This document shows, piece after piece, positions 24,926-33,586 of a stretch of DNA of 64,000 nt. The position numbers and the translations under genes are program-made. Source of the DNA: Micromonospora ferruginea. GTDB taxonomy: Bacteria > Actinomycetota > Actinomycetes > Mycobacteriales > Micromonosporaceae. Where the stretch lies: assembly GCF_013694245.2 (NCBI RefSeq), contig NZ_CP059322.2, positions 678,001-742,000 on the forward strand, read 5' to 3'. Position 1 is the first letter of the stretch. Each line of letters opens with the position of its first letter. The notes beneath the pieces are model-generated. The model saw only the letters and a list, made by a program, of their open reading frames with translations. It was not told the origin of the DNA and did no database searches.

Positions 24926-26055
24926 GCGCCCCGGCCGGGACGCCGCTGCGGCTGGGGCTCTACGCGCTGCCGTTCGGGTACGGGCCGGCGAGCAAGGCCG
25001 TCGCCGTCGCCGAGGCGGTGCAGCGGCGGCTGGGTGACGCCGTGCGCTGGACGTTCGTGTCCAGCGGTCTGGGTCTGGAGCTGCTCCGACGCACCGGGTT
25101 GCCGGCCCGGGTGGTGGACACCGGCAGCGTCCACGAGGCCGAGCGGGCCGGGGTGGACGTCCGGCCGAGCCTCGACGCGATGATCGTGGTGATGCACCGG
25201 CCGCTGGCCGCCCGGCTGGCGCCGGAGCTGCCGGTGTTCTGCGTCGACAGCCTGGCCTACATGTGGCGGCCGGACTCGTTCACCGGCTTCCCCGGCATCC
25301 AGGCGGTACGCCGCTACTGGGTGCAGGACCTGTTCGACTCGGTGGAGGTGATGGGCCGCACCGGCGTACCCAACGTCCGGGCCGTCCCGCCGATCACCGA
25401 CGTCGAGCCCCGGCCGGACGGTCCCGAGCCGGCGGCGGAGCCCGACGCGCCGATCGTGGCCAGCCTCGGTGGCCTGCTCAACCCCTACCCGGGCAGCCAG
25501 CACGTCTACCTGGCACACGTGCTGCGCCTGGTCGCCGAGGCGTCGGCGCGCCCGCCGGTGGTGCTCACCAGCGCGGGCGCCATCGACCGGTTCGCCGACC
25601 TGTTCGCCGGGTTCGACGCCCGCTCGCTCAGCCACGACGCGGCGCTCGCGCTGTTCCGGGCCGCGGCGGCGGTCTTCGCGCCCCCGGGGCTGACCACGAT
25701 CCTGGAGCTGGCCCAGCTCGGCCGGCCGATGCTGCCGCTGCCCCCGGAGAACTACTCCCAGGTGCTCAACCTGCGCCGGCTGCTGCGCCACCACGGCGCG
25801 GACCTGGGTCCCGCCTGGCGGGTGCTGGACGACGCGTACGCGCCGGTCGGGTCGGACCTGCCCGAGGGCGACGGGGTCCGCGCGGTGCACGACCTCAACG
25901 AGCGGGTGCTGGCCGACCCGGCCTTCGGCGCGGCGCTCGCCGAGGCGTGGCGGCATCCCGGCCAGCGCGACACCCCGCTCCCCGCGGCGCTGAGCGCCCC
26001 GGTCAGCGGCGCCACGGTCATCGCGGACGATCTGGCGGAGTGCCTCGGGCGCTGA
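24922..26055 (+). CDS. GT-B glycosyltransferase-like protein
   Basis: A 377-residue protein with a GT-B-like layout: a glycine-containing N-terminal loop (LPFGYGPASKAVAVAEAV) and a C-terminal donor site of the GT28/MurG or GT1 type (FAPPGLTTILELAQLGRPML, followed by PPENYSQVLN). Its start overlaps the upstream GT4 gene. Its 3' end overlaps the convergent MFS gene by 38 bp. The two linked glycosyltransferases together suggest addition of two sugars, or formation and use of one glycosyl intermediate. The family assignment is less certain than for its neighbour. Confidence 0.72.
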   Translation: MSAPAGTPLRLGLYALPFGYGPASKAVAVAEAVQRRLGDAVRWTFVSSGLGLELLRRTGLPARVVDTGSVHEAERAGVDVRPSLDAMIVVMHRPLAARLAPELPVFCVDSLAYMWRPDSFTGFPGIQAVRRYWVQDLFDSVEVMGRTGVPNVRAVPPITDVEPRPDGPEPAAEPDAPIVASLGGLLNPYPGSQHVYLAHVLRLVAEASARPPVVLTSAGAIDRFADLFAGFDARSLSHDAALALFRAAAAVFAPPGLTTILELAQLGRPMLPLPPENYSQVLNLRRLLRHHGADLGPAWRVLDDAYAPVGSDLPEGDGVRAVHDLNERVLADPAFGAALAEAWRHPGQRDTPLPAALSAPVSGATVIADDLAECLGR

Positions 26056-27271
26056 CGGCGCCCACCGGCACCGGCCCGGCCGGCGGCGGGGGAGGGTCGG
26101 CGCGGTAACGGCGGCGCACCCGGGCCAGCGCGACCGCGGCGACGGCGGCCATCGGCAGGAACACCAGCGGCCCGAGCGGGCTCACCAGCGGCGCGACCAC
26201 GGTGCTGCCGAGCGCCACCGCGCCGGTGTTGGTGGCCATCGTGACGGCGGCCCCGGTCGCCTGGTCCGCGTCACCCGCCTCACCCATCACCAGCGAGGTG
26301 AGCGCGGCGTGCGCCAGCGGCAGGGAGGCGCCGACCAGCGCCCCGCCGGCGATCCAGGCCGGGACGCCGAGCGTGCTCGCGGTGGCCCAGGTGACCAGGC
26401 CGGCGGCGAGCAGGCCGAGCCCGAGCTGGGCCAGCCGGCGGTCCGGCAGCCGGCGGCGGGCGGCCACCGCGGCGGCCACGGCGGCGGTGAGCGCCACCAC
26501 CGAGACCGTCACCGAGAAGACCACGGCGGGCTGGTCCGCGGCCCGGATCAGGCGGGCCACGTAGAGCCGGGAGGTGTCGCTGGCCAGCGCGTACCCGGCG
26601 GCGGCCAGCACCGCGGTGGAGCCGAACAGCCGCCAGGACGGCCGGCGCGCCGGCGTCGGCCCGCCGGCCGGCGCGGGCGGTGGCGGCACGTGGCGGAGCG
26701 TCCGCGCGGCCGCCGCCATGATCACCGTGACGGCGAGGAAGGTGGCGGCGTTCGCCACCGCCGCCACCGGCACCGGATGACCGACGGTGGCGATCAGGAA
26801 GGCCGCCACCGGCGGTCCGGCGGTGCGGCCGAGCTGGAACTGGATGCTGTCCAGCAGCAGTTGGCGGGTGCGGCTCGCGGTGCCCGGCCAGGCGCTGACC
26901 AGGGCCAGCCACGACGGGCCGCCGAAGCCGACCGCGAACGGGGTGACCGAGCAGACGACCGCCACCAGCAGCGCCCGGCGGGTGGACAGCCCGCCACCGG
27001 TGTCCCAGGCGGCGGCGGCCACCGCCAGGCAGCTCACCGCCTCGACCGCGGACGACCAGACCAGGGTACGGACGTGCCCGAACCGGCGGGCCGCCCGCGC
27101 CCCGAGCAGCACGCCCGGGATCGTGCCCAGCAGGGCGGAGATCTGCCACACGGCGAGCACCGCCGCCGGCAGGCGGTTGTCGCCGAGCGCCCAGGCGATG
27201 TTCACCCACTGGGCCGAGGCCGCGGTGTTGGACAGCAGCGCGAAGCACCAGAAGACGGGGAAGGGCACCAC
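26018..27271 (-). CDS. MFS transporter, probable exporter
   Basis: 417 residues with about 12 hydrophobic segments and the MFS loop motif GARAARRFGHVRTLVWSS between helices 2 and 3. It begins directly with a transmembrane helix (PFPVFWCFALLSNTAASAQW). The gene ends in a 38-bp overlap with the convergent glycosyltransferase gene. The position inside the island and the drug-efflux-like topology suggest export of the product or self-protection. It is divergent from the GT8 gene, sharing a 145-bp intergenic region with a TAGGGGT (ACCCCTA complement). Confidence 0.85.
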   Translation of the reverse strand: MVPFPVFWCFALLSNTAASAQWVNIAWALGDNRLPAAVLAVWQISALLGTIPGVLLGARAARRFGHVRTLVWSSAVEAVSCLAVAAAAWDTGGGLSTRRALLVAVVCSVTPFAVGFGGPSWLALVSAWPGTASRTRQLLLDSIQFQLGRTAGPPVAAFLIATVGHPVPVAAVANAATFLAVTVIMAAAARTLRHVPPPPAPAGGPTPARRPSWRLFGSTAVLAAAGYALASDTSRLYVARLIRAADQPAVVFSVTVSVVALTAAVAAAVAARRRLPDRRLAQLGLGLLAAGLVTWATASTLGVPAWIAGGALVGASLPLAHAALTSLVMGEAGDADQATGAAVTMATNTGAVALGSTVVAPLVSPLGPLVFLPMAAVAAVALARVRRRYRADPPPPPAGPVPVGAVSARGTPPDRPR

Positions 27272-27323
27272 CGGCCGAGCCTATCGGCCGGCGGGCCCGG
27301 TATCGGTGGGCGTCGCTGCCCGT

Positions 27324-27330
27324 TAGGGGT
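27324..27330 (-). promoter_or_regulatory. ACCCCTA heptamer between divergent MFS and GT8 genes
   Basis: TAGGGGT on the + strand, that is ACCCCTA on the minus strand, embedded in CGACCCCTAACGGG. It lies in the only divergent intergenic region inside the island, 53 bp upstream of the MFS start, and matches the heptamer array before the first biosynthetic gene. Confidence 0.45.
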
Positions 27331-27416
27331 CGTGCGGGGTTGGCAGGACCGGCCCCGGTGCCCGAAGCTGGCATCGGCGCCACCACCGGGTGCGCCGTGA
27401 CGACGATGGGGAGCCG

Positions 27417-28229
27417 GTGCACATCGGACTCGGCTTCGACGAGGCGTACGTGCCGCACGCGCGGGTCCTCATCGAGAGCATCCTGCGGGAGAGCGCCCTG
27501 GCGGCGCCCCGGTTCTGGCTGATCACCGACCGCGAGCCGGGTCGGGCCGTACGCGAGGCCGTCCGGCGGCAGGTCGGCGACCGCGGGGAGGCGCACTTCC
27601 TGCCGGTGGAGCAGGTCGCGCACCTGCCGCTGTCCACCCGGGACAGCGCCCGGCACATCTCCCAGGGCATGTACCTGCGCCTGTTCATGCCCTGGCTCGT
27701 GCCCGCCGAGATGGACCGGCTGCTCTACCTCGACTGCGACATGCTCTGCACCGGGCCGTTGACCGGGCTCGCCGAGGCCGAGCTGGGCGATGCGGTCATC
27801 GGCGCGGTCCGCGACGCGTACACCCGGCGGTTGGCCGACGGGGGCGCGCTGCCGGGGCTGCGCGAGGAGGCCGGGCTCGACCCGCAGGCGCCCTACTTCA
27901 ACTCGGGCATGCTGCTGATCGACCTGGCGCGCTGGCGGGAGGCGGACGTCACCCGCGACGCGCTGGCGTACGTCGAGCGGCACGCGGACGCGGCCCGCTA
28001 TCCCGACCAGGACGCGCTGAACCACGTCCTGTTCGGACGGTGGCGCCGGCTGCCGCACCGGTGGAACCACATGATGGGCTGGCGGCTGGAGCCGGTCTAC
28101 GGCGGCGACCCGGCCCAGGCGTCCCTGGTGCACTGCGTCGGCCCGAAGAAGTTCTGGACCGACGAGTTCCCCGACTTCAGCGAGTTCGGCCGGCGCTACT
28201 GGAAGTACCGCGCGGAGGTGGGCGCCTGA
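27417..28229 (+). CDS. GT8-family glycosyltransferase
   Basis: A 270-residue GT-A enzyme of family 8 (LgtC/glycogenin-like). The N-terminal nucleotide-binding strand is VHIGLGFDEAYVPHARVLI, and the metal-binding DxD is LLYLDCDMLC near residue 100. YFNSGMLLIDLARWRE and a late HCVGPKKFW segment are typical of GT8. Galactosyl or glucosyl transfer with retention is usual. I chose the GTG at 27417 because the family domain starts there; a GTG at 27390 is possible. It ends 13 bp before the stop of the convergent hydroxyacid dehydrogenase. Confidence 0.86.
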   Translation: MHIGLGFDEAYVPHARVLIESILRESALAAPRFWLITDREPGRAVREAVRRQVGDRGEAHFLPVEQVAHLPLSTRDSARHISQGMYLRLFMPWLVPAEMDRLLYLDCDMLCTGPLTGLAEAELGDAVIGAVRDAYTRRLADGGALPGLREEAGLDPQAPYFNSGMLLIDLARWREADVTRDALAYVERHADAARYPDQDALNHVLFGRWRRLPHRWNHMMGWRLEPVYGGDPAQASLVHCVGPKKFWTDEFPDFSEFGRRYWKYRAEVGA

Positions 28230-28242
28230 GCCGTCCCTCGGC

Positions 28243-29232
28243 TCAGGCCAGGAACGGCAGCCGCTCCGCCAGCACCGGGTCGGCCGGCGGCCGGCCGTCG
28301 ACGAACCGTTCCACCTCCTGGACCGCCTGGTCGCCGAGGCGGCGCAGCTCGGTGCCCTGCGCCCCGGCGACGTGCGGGGTGATCAGGACGTTCGGCAGCT
28401 CCCGCAGCGGATGGTCCAGCGGCAGCGGCTCGGGGTCGGTCACGTCCAGCACGGCCGAGAGCCGGCCGCCGCGCAGGTGGACGAGCAGCGCGTCCTGATC
28501 CAGCAGCCCGGCCCGGGCGGTGTTGATCAGGGTGCCGCCGTCGGGCATCAGCGCCAGCTCGGCCGCACCGACCAGCCCCGCGGTGTCCGGGGTGAGCGGG
28601 GCGTGCAGGCTGACGATCGACGCCTCCGCGAACAACCGGTCCAGGCTCACCGGCCGCACCCCGAGCCGCCGCGCGTCGTCCGCGTCGAGGTACGGATCGT
28701 GGCAGAGCAGCCGGAAGCCGAGGCCGGACAGCCGGGCCGCGACCAGCCGGCCGACCCGGGACGCGCCGAGCAGACCCACCGTCCGGTCCGCGTTGCCCGT
28801 CTCCGGGTAGCCGGTCAGCAGGGCGCGGCGGTCCAGGGTGTGCCGGTAGCGCGCGGCGGCGGCGAGGACGTTCTTGCCGGCCAGCAGCACCATCGCCACC
28901 GTGTAGTCGGCCACCGGCACCGCGTTGGCCCGCGCCGAGCTGGTCACCCGGATGCCGCGCGCCCACACCGCCGGGTCCAGCAGGTCCTTCACCGAACCGC
29001 CGGTGTGCACCACCGCGCGCAGGCGGGGCAGGTCGGCCAGCTCCGCCGCGCCGACCCGGGGACAGCCCCAACCGGTCACCAGCAGCTCGGTGCGGCGCAA
29101 CGCCGTCGGCGACGCGTCCGCCCAGGAGGTCCACGTGTCGAGCGCGAGCAGCCGGTCCAGGCGGGCCCGGCCGGCGGGGGAGAAGAGCTGGTCGGGCAGG
29201 TCCGCGCGCATCAGCAGGGCGGCCGGGAGCAT
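28243..29232 (-). CDS. D-2-hydroxyacid dehydrogenase family protein
   Basis: A 329-residue NAD-dependent dehydrogenase. The Rossmann motif is VGLLGASRVGRLVAARL, and the catalytic Arg/Glu/His triad is visible in INTARAGLLD, DVTDPEPLPLDH and LITPHVAGAQG. The family reduces 2-oxo acids to D-2-hydroxy acids, and some members act on 3-phosphoglycerate or formate. It is the last gene of a three-gene minus-strand operon (12 bp after the DUF2419 gene). A link with glycan turnover is possible because the first gene of the operon has a toroid-like domain. Confidence 0.87.
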   Translation of the reverse strand: MLPAALLMRADLPDQLFSPAGRARLDRLLALDTWTSWADASPTALRRTELLVTGWGCPRVGAAELADLPRLRAVVHTGGSVKDLLDPAVWARGIRVTSSARANAVPVADYTVAMVLLAGKNVLAAAARYRHTLDRRALLTGYPETGNADRTVGLLGASRVGRLVAARLSGLGFRLLCHDPYLDADDARRLGVRPVSLDRLFAEASIVSLHAPLTPDTAGLVGAAELALMPDGGTLINTARAGLLDQDALLVHLRGGRLSAVLDVTDPEPLPLDHPLRELPNVLITPHVAGAQGTELRRLGDQAVQEVERFVDGRPPADPVLAERLPFLA

Positions 29233-29244
29233 CCGGGGTCCTCC

Positions 29245-30240
29245 TCAGTAGGCGAAGCTGACGCTGCGCGGCCGGGGCGTGGCCTTGTAACGCGGCTGCT
29301 GCCCTCGCTTCCACAGCAGGCTGGCCAGCTCGACCGGGTGCAGCGGGTCGCCGTCCGCCGCCGCCCGCCGGGCCAGCCGCTCGCACACCTCCACCGCGCC
29401 GGCCCGCAGCTCCACCTCGGGCGCGGAGCCGTGCTCCAGCGGCCGGCCGGCCCGCAGCGCGTCGGCCAGCTCCGCGGAGACCTCCAGCAGCCCGTCCTCG
29501 ATCAGCACGTGCGGGATGAGGTTGTCCGCGAACGCGGTGAGCCGGCCGAGGTCGGTGAACCGCCGCGTACCCCCGGGGTCGTGGCACAGCGACAGGCCGT
29601 ACGTCGCCAACTGGGCGCGCTTGTGGAACGGCACCGCCAGGTCGCCGTGCCGGGAGACGTCCCGCCAGTGCGGCATCCCGGCCAGCACCGCCACCATCCG
29701 CGCCGGTGACCCGGCCGCCTCCTCCACCAGCGCCGGGTACTCCCCGCCGAACCGGTCCCGGGTGTACGCGCCCAGCTCGTTCCAGGCGGTGGCGAACATG
29801 GTCATCAGGGTGAACGCCGGACCCCGCGTCGGCTGGCCGAACAGCTCCGCGCAGGCGTGCGCGTCCAGGCCGGCCAGGTACGCCGGATCCGGCACGCCCT
29901 GCCGGAGCACCCTGTCGAGCAGGTGCTGACCGATGGTCCGGGCGCCGGACAGGCCGGGCAGCTTCACCAGGTGCGGGTGCAGTCCGGAGCCGAAGTTGAT
30001 CGCGTCACGGACGATCACGAAGCCGACCCGGGTCCGTTCGTCCGGCAGCCGGGACAGCCCGGACTCCACCGGCGGCCGGCGGCGCAGCTCGTCCAGGTAG
30101 CCGGCGTCGACCGGGCGCGACGACGGCCGGACGTGCGTGGCCCGGGCCGCCACCGCGGCGGCGGCGACGCGCAGCGCGGCCGGGTGGTCCGGGTACGTCC
30201 GCGGCGCGTCCGCGGCCACGCCCGTGGTCTGGTCGGTCAT
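29245..30240 (-). CDS. Queuosine salvage protein family (DUF2419/Qng1)
   Basis: The 331-residue protein has the DUF2419 pattern: FVIVRDAINFGSGLHPH near residue 75, DLGRLTAFADNLIPHVL near 235 followed by EDGLLEVS, an acidic LRAGAVEVCERLA helix near 280, and the terminal KATPRPRSVSFAY that matches the family's HRTRSIYY-like end. Family members (Qng1/C9orf64) hydrolyse queuosine 5'-phosphate to release queuine for tRNA modification. The usual FCFW part of the N-terminal motif reads FGSG here, so the ligand may differ. It lies between a glycosyltransferase fusion and a hydroxyacid dehydrogenase, an odd context for tRNA-base salvage. Confidence 0.78.
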   Translation of the reverse strand: MTDQTTGVAADAPRTYPDHPAALRVAAAAVAARATHVRPSSRPVDAGYLDELRRRPPVESGLSRLPDERTRVGFVIVRDAINFGSGLHPHLVKLPGLSGARTIGQHLLDRVLRQGVPDPAYLAGLDAHACAELFGQPTRGPAFTLMTMFATAWNELGAYTRDRFGGEYPALVEEAAGSPARMVAVLAGMPHWRDVSRHGDLAVPFHKRAQLATYGLSLCHDPGGTRRFTDLGRLTAFADNLIPHVLIEDGLLEVSAELADALRAGRPLEHGSAPEVELRAGAVEVCERLARRAAADGDPLHPVELASLLWKRGQQPRYKATPRPRSVSFAY

Positions 30241-30249
30241 CCACTCTCC

Positions 30250-32949
30250 TCAGAGCTTCGCGGGACCAAGGGACTCCAGCGCGGCGAGGTGCAGCTCCGC
30301 CACCCGGCTCCAGTCGTGTGCGTCGCGCAGCCGCCCGCTCGCCGCGCGCGCCTGGTCGAGGCGGACGTCGTCCAGCGAGTCCAGGCAGCGGGTCAGGTCC
30401 TCGCGGGTGCGGCCGTACGGGATGGCGGACCCGCCGAGCATCTCGGTGAGGAACGGCCACGGCGACACCAGCGCCGGCAGCCCCCGTCCGACCGCGTCGG
30501 CGACCGTGCCGGTGGCCAGCATGTCGCCGTCGTCGAACGGCAGCACCAGCACGTCGATCGCGGCGAGCCGACGGTTGTACTCGCGGCGCGGCACCAGCTC
30601 GTAGGGCACGACCCGGATCCGGGGGTCCGGCGGGCGGGGCAGCTCCGGGGTGCCGGAGAGCACGAGCAGTTCGATGTCGTCGCGGTCGCAGGCGGCCACC
30701 GCGTCGATCACGAGCGCGACGTCCTTCTCCGGCCGGGGCGCCCCGATCACGCCGAGCCGCAGCACCCCGGGTCGCAGGCCGAACTCCGCCTCGGTGCGGG
30801 CCCGGTCGTCGTCGCGGATGTCGGTCATCAGGTCGCCGAAGTGCCCGTGCGGGACCACCAGGTGCCTCGCGTGCTCGGGGTACGGCAACTCGGCGCGCGC
30901 CCGGTTCCGCCCGCGCGCGCTGTGGTGGATCACGCCGTCGGCGGCGGCCGCCCACGCCTGGTAGACGCCGCGCCACTCCGGCCGCCGGTCGTGCGGTGTG
31001 AGGTTGTGCTGGGTGAGCAGGAGCCGGGTGCCGCTGTCGCGCACCGCGTCGATCAGCGCGAGGTGCCCGGCCAGCTCCGCCGGGAGGAACCGCTCCGGCC
31101 AGTGCAGGTGGAACACGTCCACCTCGGCGAGGATCTCCCGGTGCCGGTCGAGCTGCGCGCGGGTGAGCGCCACCTCGTGCACCCGGTCCCGCAGCGGGGC
31201 GTAGAGCAGGGCGTCGTAGTGGTGGCCGTACGCCGAGCTGGCCACCCGCAGCTTCGGCGTGACCGACCAGCGGAAGTCCAGCCGGGTGGCCGGCGCCAAC
31301 TCCACCTGGTGCACGACCGGCAGCTCACCGAAGTAGCTGCGGTAGTCCTTCACGCCGCGCACCTCGACGGTGGTGACCACGTCCGCCGGGCCGACCGCGA
31401 ACTCGACCCGCAGCGGCCGGGCCGCCGCCTCCGTCACCTGCAGGGCGACCGCGTCCGGCGGCTCGTCGAACCGCAGCTCCTCGTGCACGTGCAGGGTCCG
31501 GCCGCGCACCTCGTAGCAGGCCCGGCGGGTCGCCCGCACCGGCGCCGGCTCGTCGGGGACCTGCCGCCGGCCGGTGTCCGGCCAGCGGTGGTGCACCACC
31601 TCCAGCCCGCCCGGCCGGTGGACCACCTCGTCGGGCAGGCCGGCGGGCGCGACGGTACGCCCGTCGTACACCGCCACCGGCACCCCGGTGGCGAGGGCGC
31701 TGTCCACCGGCACCTCGAACAGGCCGGGCCACTGCGGCGCGGGCAGGTAGTCCGAGACGGTGGAGCCGACCAGCGGCAGGACGAACGCGGTGTGCGCCGA
31801 GCGGTACGACCACACGCCGGCGTGCCGGTCGCGGTCGAACCAGAAGACCGCGTCGCGCGCCCGGCGCGGCGTCGGGCCCGGCACCGGCACGGCGTCCAGC
31901 GCGTTCGCGGCGTCCAGCAGCTTGCCGAAGCAGTCGAGGGTCATCTGCAACCGCCGGGCGGGCCCCCGGTACGCGTACGTCGACCGGTGGCGGTGCGACT
32001 GGATCAGCCCCTGGTCGAACCACTGCCGCAACGCGGCGAGCGCGTCCCCGGCCCGGGCCGCCCACTCGTGCGCGCCGGTGGGGGACAGCTCGGGGCGGCG
32101 GGCGACCAGCCCGGCCAGCTCGACCGTGAGGCAGCGGGCCAGCGCCCCGGCGGAGCGGCCCCAGCCGACGGCGGTCCCGCTGTCGGTGACCACCAGATCG
32201 ACCAGGGCCAGCGCCTGGCGGGCCCCCGCCTCCCAGGCGGGACCGATCCGCTCGGCCAGCGGCTCCGCGACCAAATACAGGGCCGGGCCGTAGACGTCGA
32301 ACCGGCCGGAGCCGTCGGTGGAGTCGTCCAGTTGCCGGCCCGGCGTCGCCTCGATCAGGGCGCGGGTGCGGGCGACCAGGCCGTCCAACGCCGCGTCGTC
32401 GACGGGCAGCCCGAGTGCCGCCCGGGCGTGCTCGCAGCGGGCCAGCACGGCGGCGTAGTTGCGCGGCGTGCGGGCGTCCAGCCAGGCGTCGTGCGGCCCG
32501 GTGTCCACGGCGGCCCGCAGGTGCGCCTGCCGATCCGGCGGCAGCCGGGACAGCAGCGCGTTGTCCGCCCACGGGCCGAACCGGCGCAGCGTCTCGGCCA
32601 CCCGGTAGGAGGCGAACGTGTGCGTGCGCGGGCCGTCGACCGCGCCGAGCACGGTCGTCAACGCCTCGGTCACCGGCGTGCCGGCCAGGTGGGTGACCCC
32701 GCCGGCGTGCAGCAGCCCGAGGACGTGGGCGAGGTCGGCGTGCACGTCCGCCTGCACCGGGAACCCCGCGAAGACGCGCGGCACGCGGAAGGCAGGCGCG
32801 TACCGGCCGACGAACTCGGTGAGCGAGCGGACCACCACGTCGCGGACGGCCCGGCCCAGCGTCGACGGGGCCGGGTCGAGGCCGGCCTCCCCGGGCGGGC
32901 CGGTGAACCACGGTGAGGCGTCCGCGGCCGGTCCCCGGGCGATGTGCAC
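30250..32949 (-). CDS. Two-domain protein: alpha/alpha-toroid-like N-terminus fused to GT4 glycosyltransferase
   Basis: About 899 residues. The first ~550 residues are helical and then beta-rich, with YGPALYLVAEPLAERIGPAW, TAVGWGRSAGALARCL and WFDQGLIQSHRHRSTYAYRG; this layout resembles heparinase II/III or DUF2264 toroid proteins, but I see no proven catalytic set. The last ~340 residues are a GT-B glycosyltransferase: VDVFHLHWPERFLP, LLLTQHNLTPH, VLRLGVIGAPRPEKDVALVI and a donor site near DDGDMLATGTVADAVGRGLP. I start at the GTG at 32949, since the frame upstream overlaps the divergent YciI-like gene. It heads the minus-strand operon, with gaps of 9 and 12 bp to the next genes. The role is unknown. 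Confidence 0.72.
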   Translation of the reverse strand: MHIARGPAADASPWFTGPPGEAGLDPAPSTLGRAVRDVVVRSLTEFVGRYAPAFRVPRVFAGFPVQADVHADLAHVLGLLHAGGVTHLAGTPVTEALTTVLGAVDGPRTHTFASYRVAETLRRFGPWADNALLSRLPPDRQAHLRAAVDTGPHDAWLDARTPRNYAAVLARCEHARAALGLPVDDAALDGLVARTRALIEATPGRQLDDSTDGSGRFDVYGPALYLVAEPLAERIGPAWEAGARQALALVDLVVTDSGTAVGWGRSAGALARCLTVELAGLVARRPELSPTGAHEWAARAGDALAALRQWFDQGLIQSHRHRSTYAYRGPARRLQMTLDCFGKLLDAANALDAVPVPGPTPRRARDAVFWFDRDRHAGVWSYRSAHTAFVLPLVGSTVSDYLPAPQWPGLFEVPVDSALATGVPVAVYDGRTVAPAGLPDEVVHRPGGLEVVHHRWPDTGRRQVPDEPAPVRATRRACYEVRGRTLHVHEELRFDEPPDAVALQVTEAAARPLRVEFAVGPADVVTTVEVRGVKDYRSYFGELPVVHQVELAPATRLDFRWSVTPKLRVASSAYGHHYDALLYAPLRDRVHEVALTRAQLDRHREILAEVDVFHLHWPERFLPAELAGHLALIDAVRDSGTRLLLTQHNLTPHDRRPEWRGVYQAWAAAADGVIHHSARGRNRARAELPYPEHARHLVVPHGHFGDLMTDIRDDDRARTEAEFGLRPGVLRLGVIGAPRPEKDVALVIDAVAACDRDDIELLVLSGTPELPRPPDPRIRVVPYELVPRREYNRRLAAIDVLVLPFDDGDMLATGTVADAVGRGLPALVSPWPFLTEMLGGSAIPYGRTREDLTRCLDSLDDVRLDQARAASGRLRDAHDWSRVAELHLAALESLGPAKL

Positions 32950-33106
32950 GCGGAAAGATATCAATGCCCCGGACGCGCTGGCAACGACCGGACGAACGCC
33001 CCGGCCGGTCGGCGACCGGGCGGCGCGGCGGGCAGTTGCGGCGAGCGGCCCCGCGGCGGGGCGGCACCGTGCGAGGCTGGGCGGGACGCCGCTGCAGGAG
33101 GTGCGC

Positions 33107-33472
33107 ATGGGCGCGACGCCCCGGCTCGACTTCGCGCTGGACACGTACGAGTGCATCGTGCTCTATCCCGGTCCCTCCGGGCGGGCGCTGCCGGAGGAGA
33201 CCGTGCAGCGGCTCCAGTCCGAGCACCTGCGGCACATGCAGGCGTTGCAGCGGCGCGGCATCGTGCTGGTCGACGGCTCGGTCGACGGCCCGGCCCGCGA
33301 ACCGGACCCGCCGATCGGGTTCGGGCTGGCCCGCACCGGCTCGGTGGACGACGTGCGCAGCGTGATGGAGGCGGACCCGGCGGTGCAGGCCGGGCTCTAC
33401 CGGGTCGAGGTGCTGACCTTCCTCTGCCCGGCCGGTTCGCTGGAGTTCCCGCTGGTCAAGACCGAGAGCTGA
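33107..33472 (+). CDS. YciI-like small protein
   Basis: A 121-residue protein with the ferredoxin-like YciI/EthD-type pattern: YECIVLYPGPSGR at the start, LQSEHLRHMQALQRRGIVLVDGSV in the middle and DDVRSVMEADPAVQAGLYRVEVLTF at the end, with the His and Asp positions of YCII-related domains. An AGGAGG lies 6 nt before the ATG. YciI-like proteins are small dimeric enzymes, some acting on chlorinated or muconolactone compounds, and most have no known substrate. It lies 158 bp from the divergent toroid/GT gene and 114 bp before the BBE flavoprotein, and may form a unit with the latter. Confidence 0.75.
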   Translation: MGATPRLDFALDTYECIVLYPGPSGRALPEETVQRLQSEHLRHMQALQRRGIVLVDGSVDGPAREPDPPIGFGLARTGSVDDVRSVMEADPAVQAGLYRVEVLTFLCPAGSLEFPLVKTES

Positions 33473-33586
33473 GGCACTGTCGCGCGGGCGACGGCGCGCC
33501 GGTCCCCGGCGGTGCTACGGTCCGGCGCAGCAGCGACCCCGGCCCGTCCGGCGCCGCCGGCCCGGGGTCGGCCGAGGGAGTCCGCC

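Noticed and set aside
25491..25497. Another ACCCCTA copy
   Set aside because: It lies inside the second glycosyltransferase coding sequence and matches the chance expectation for a 7-mer; not counted as a regulatory site.
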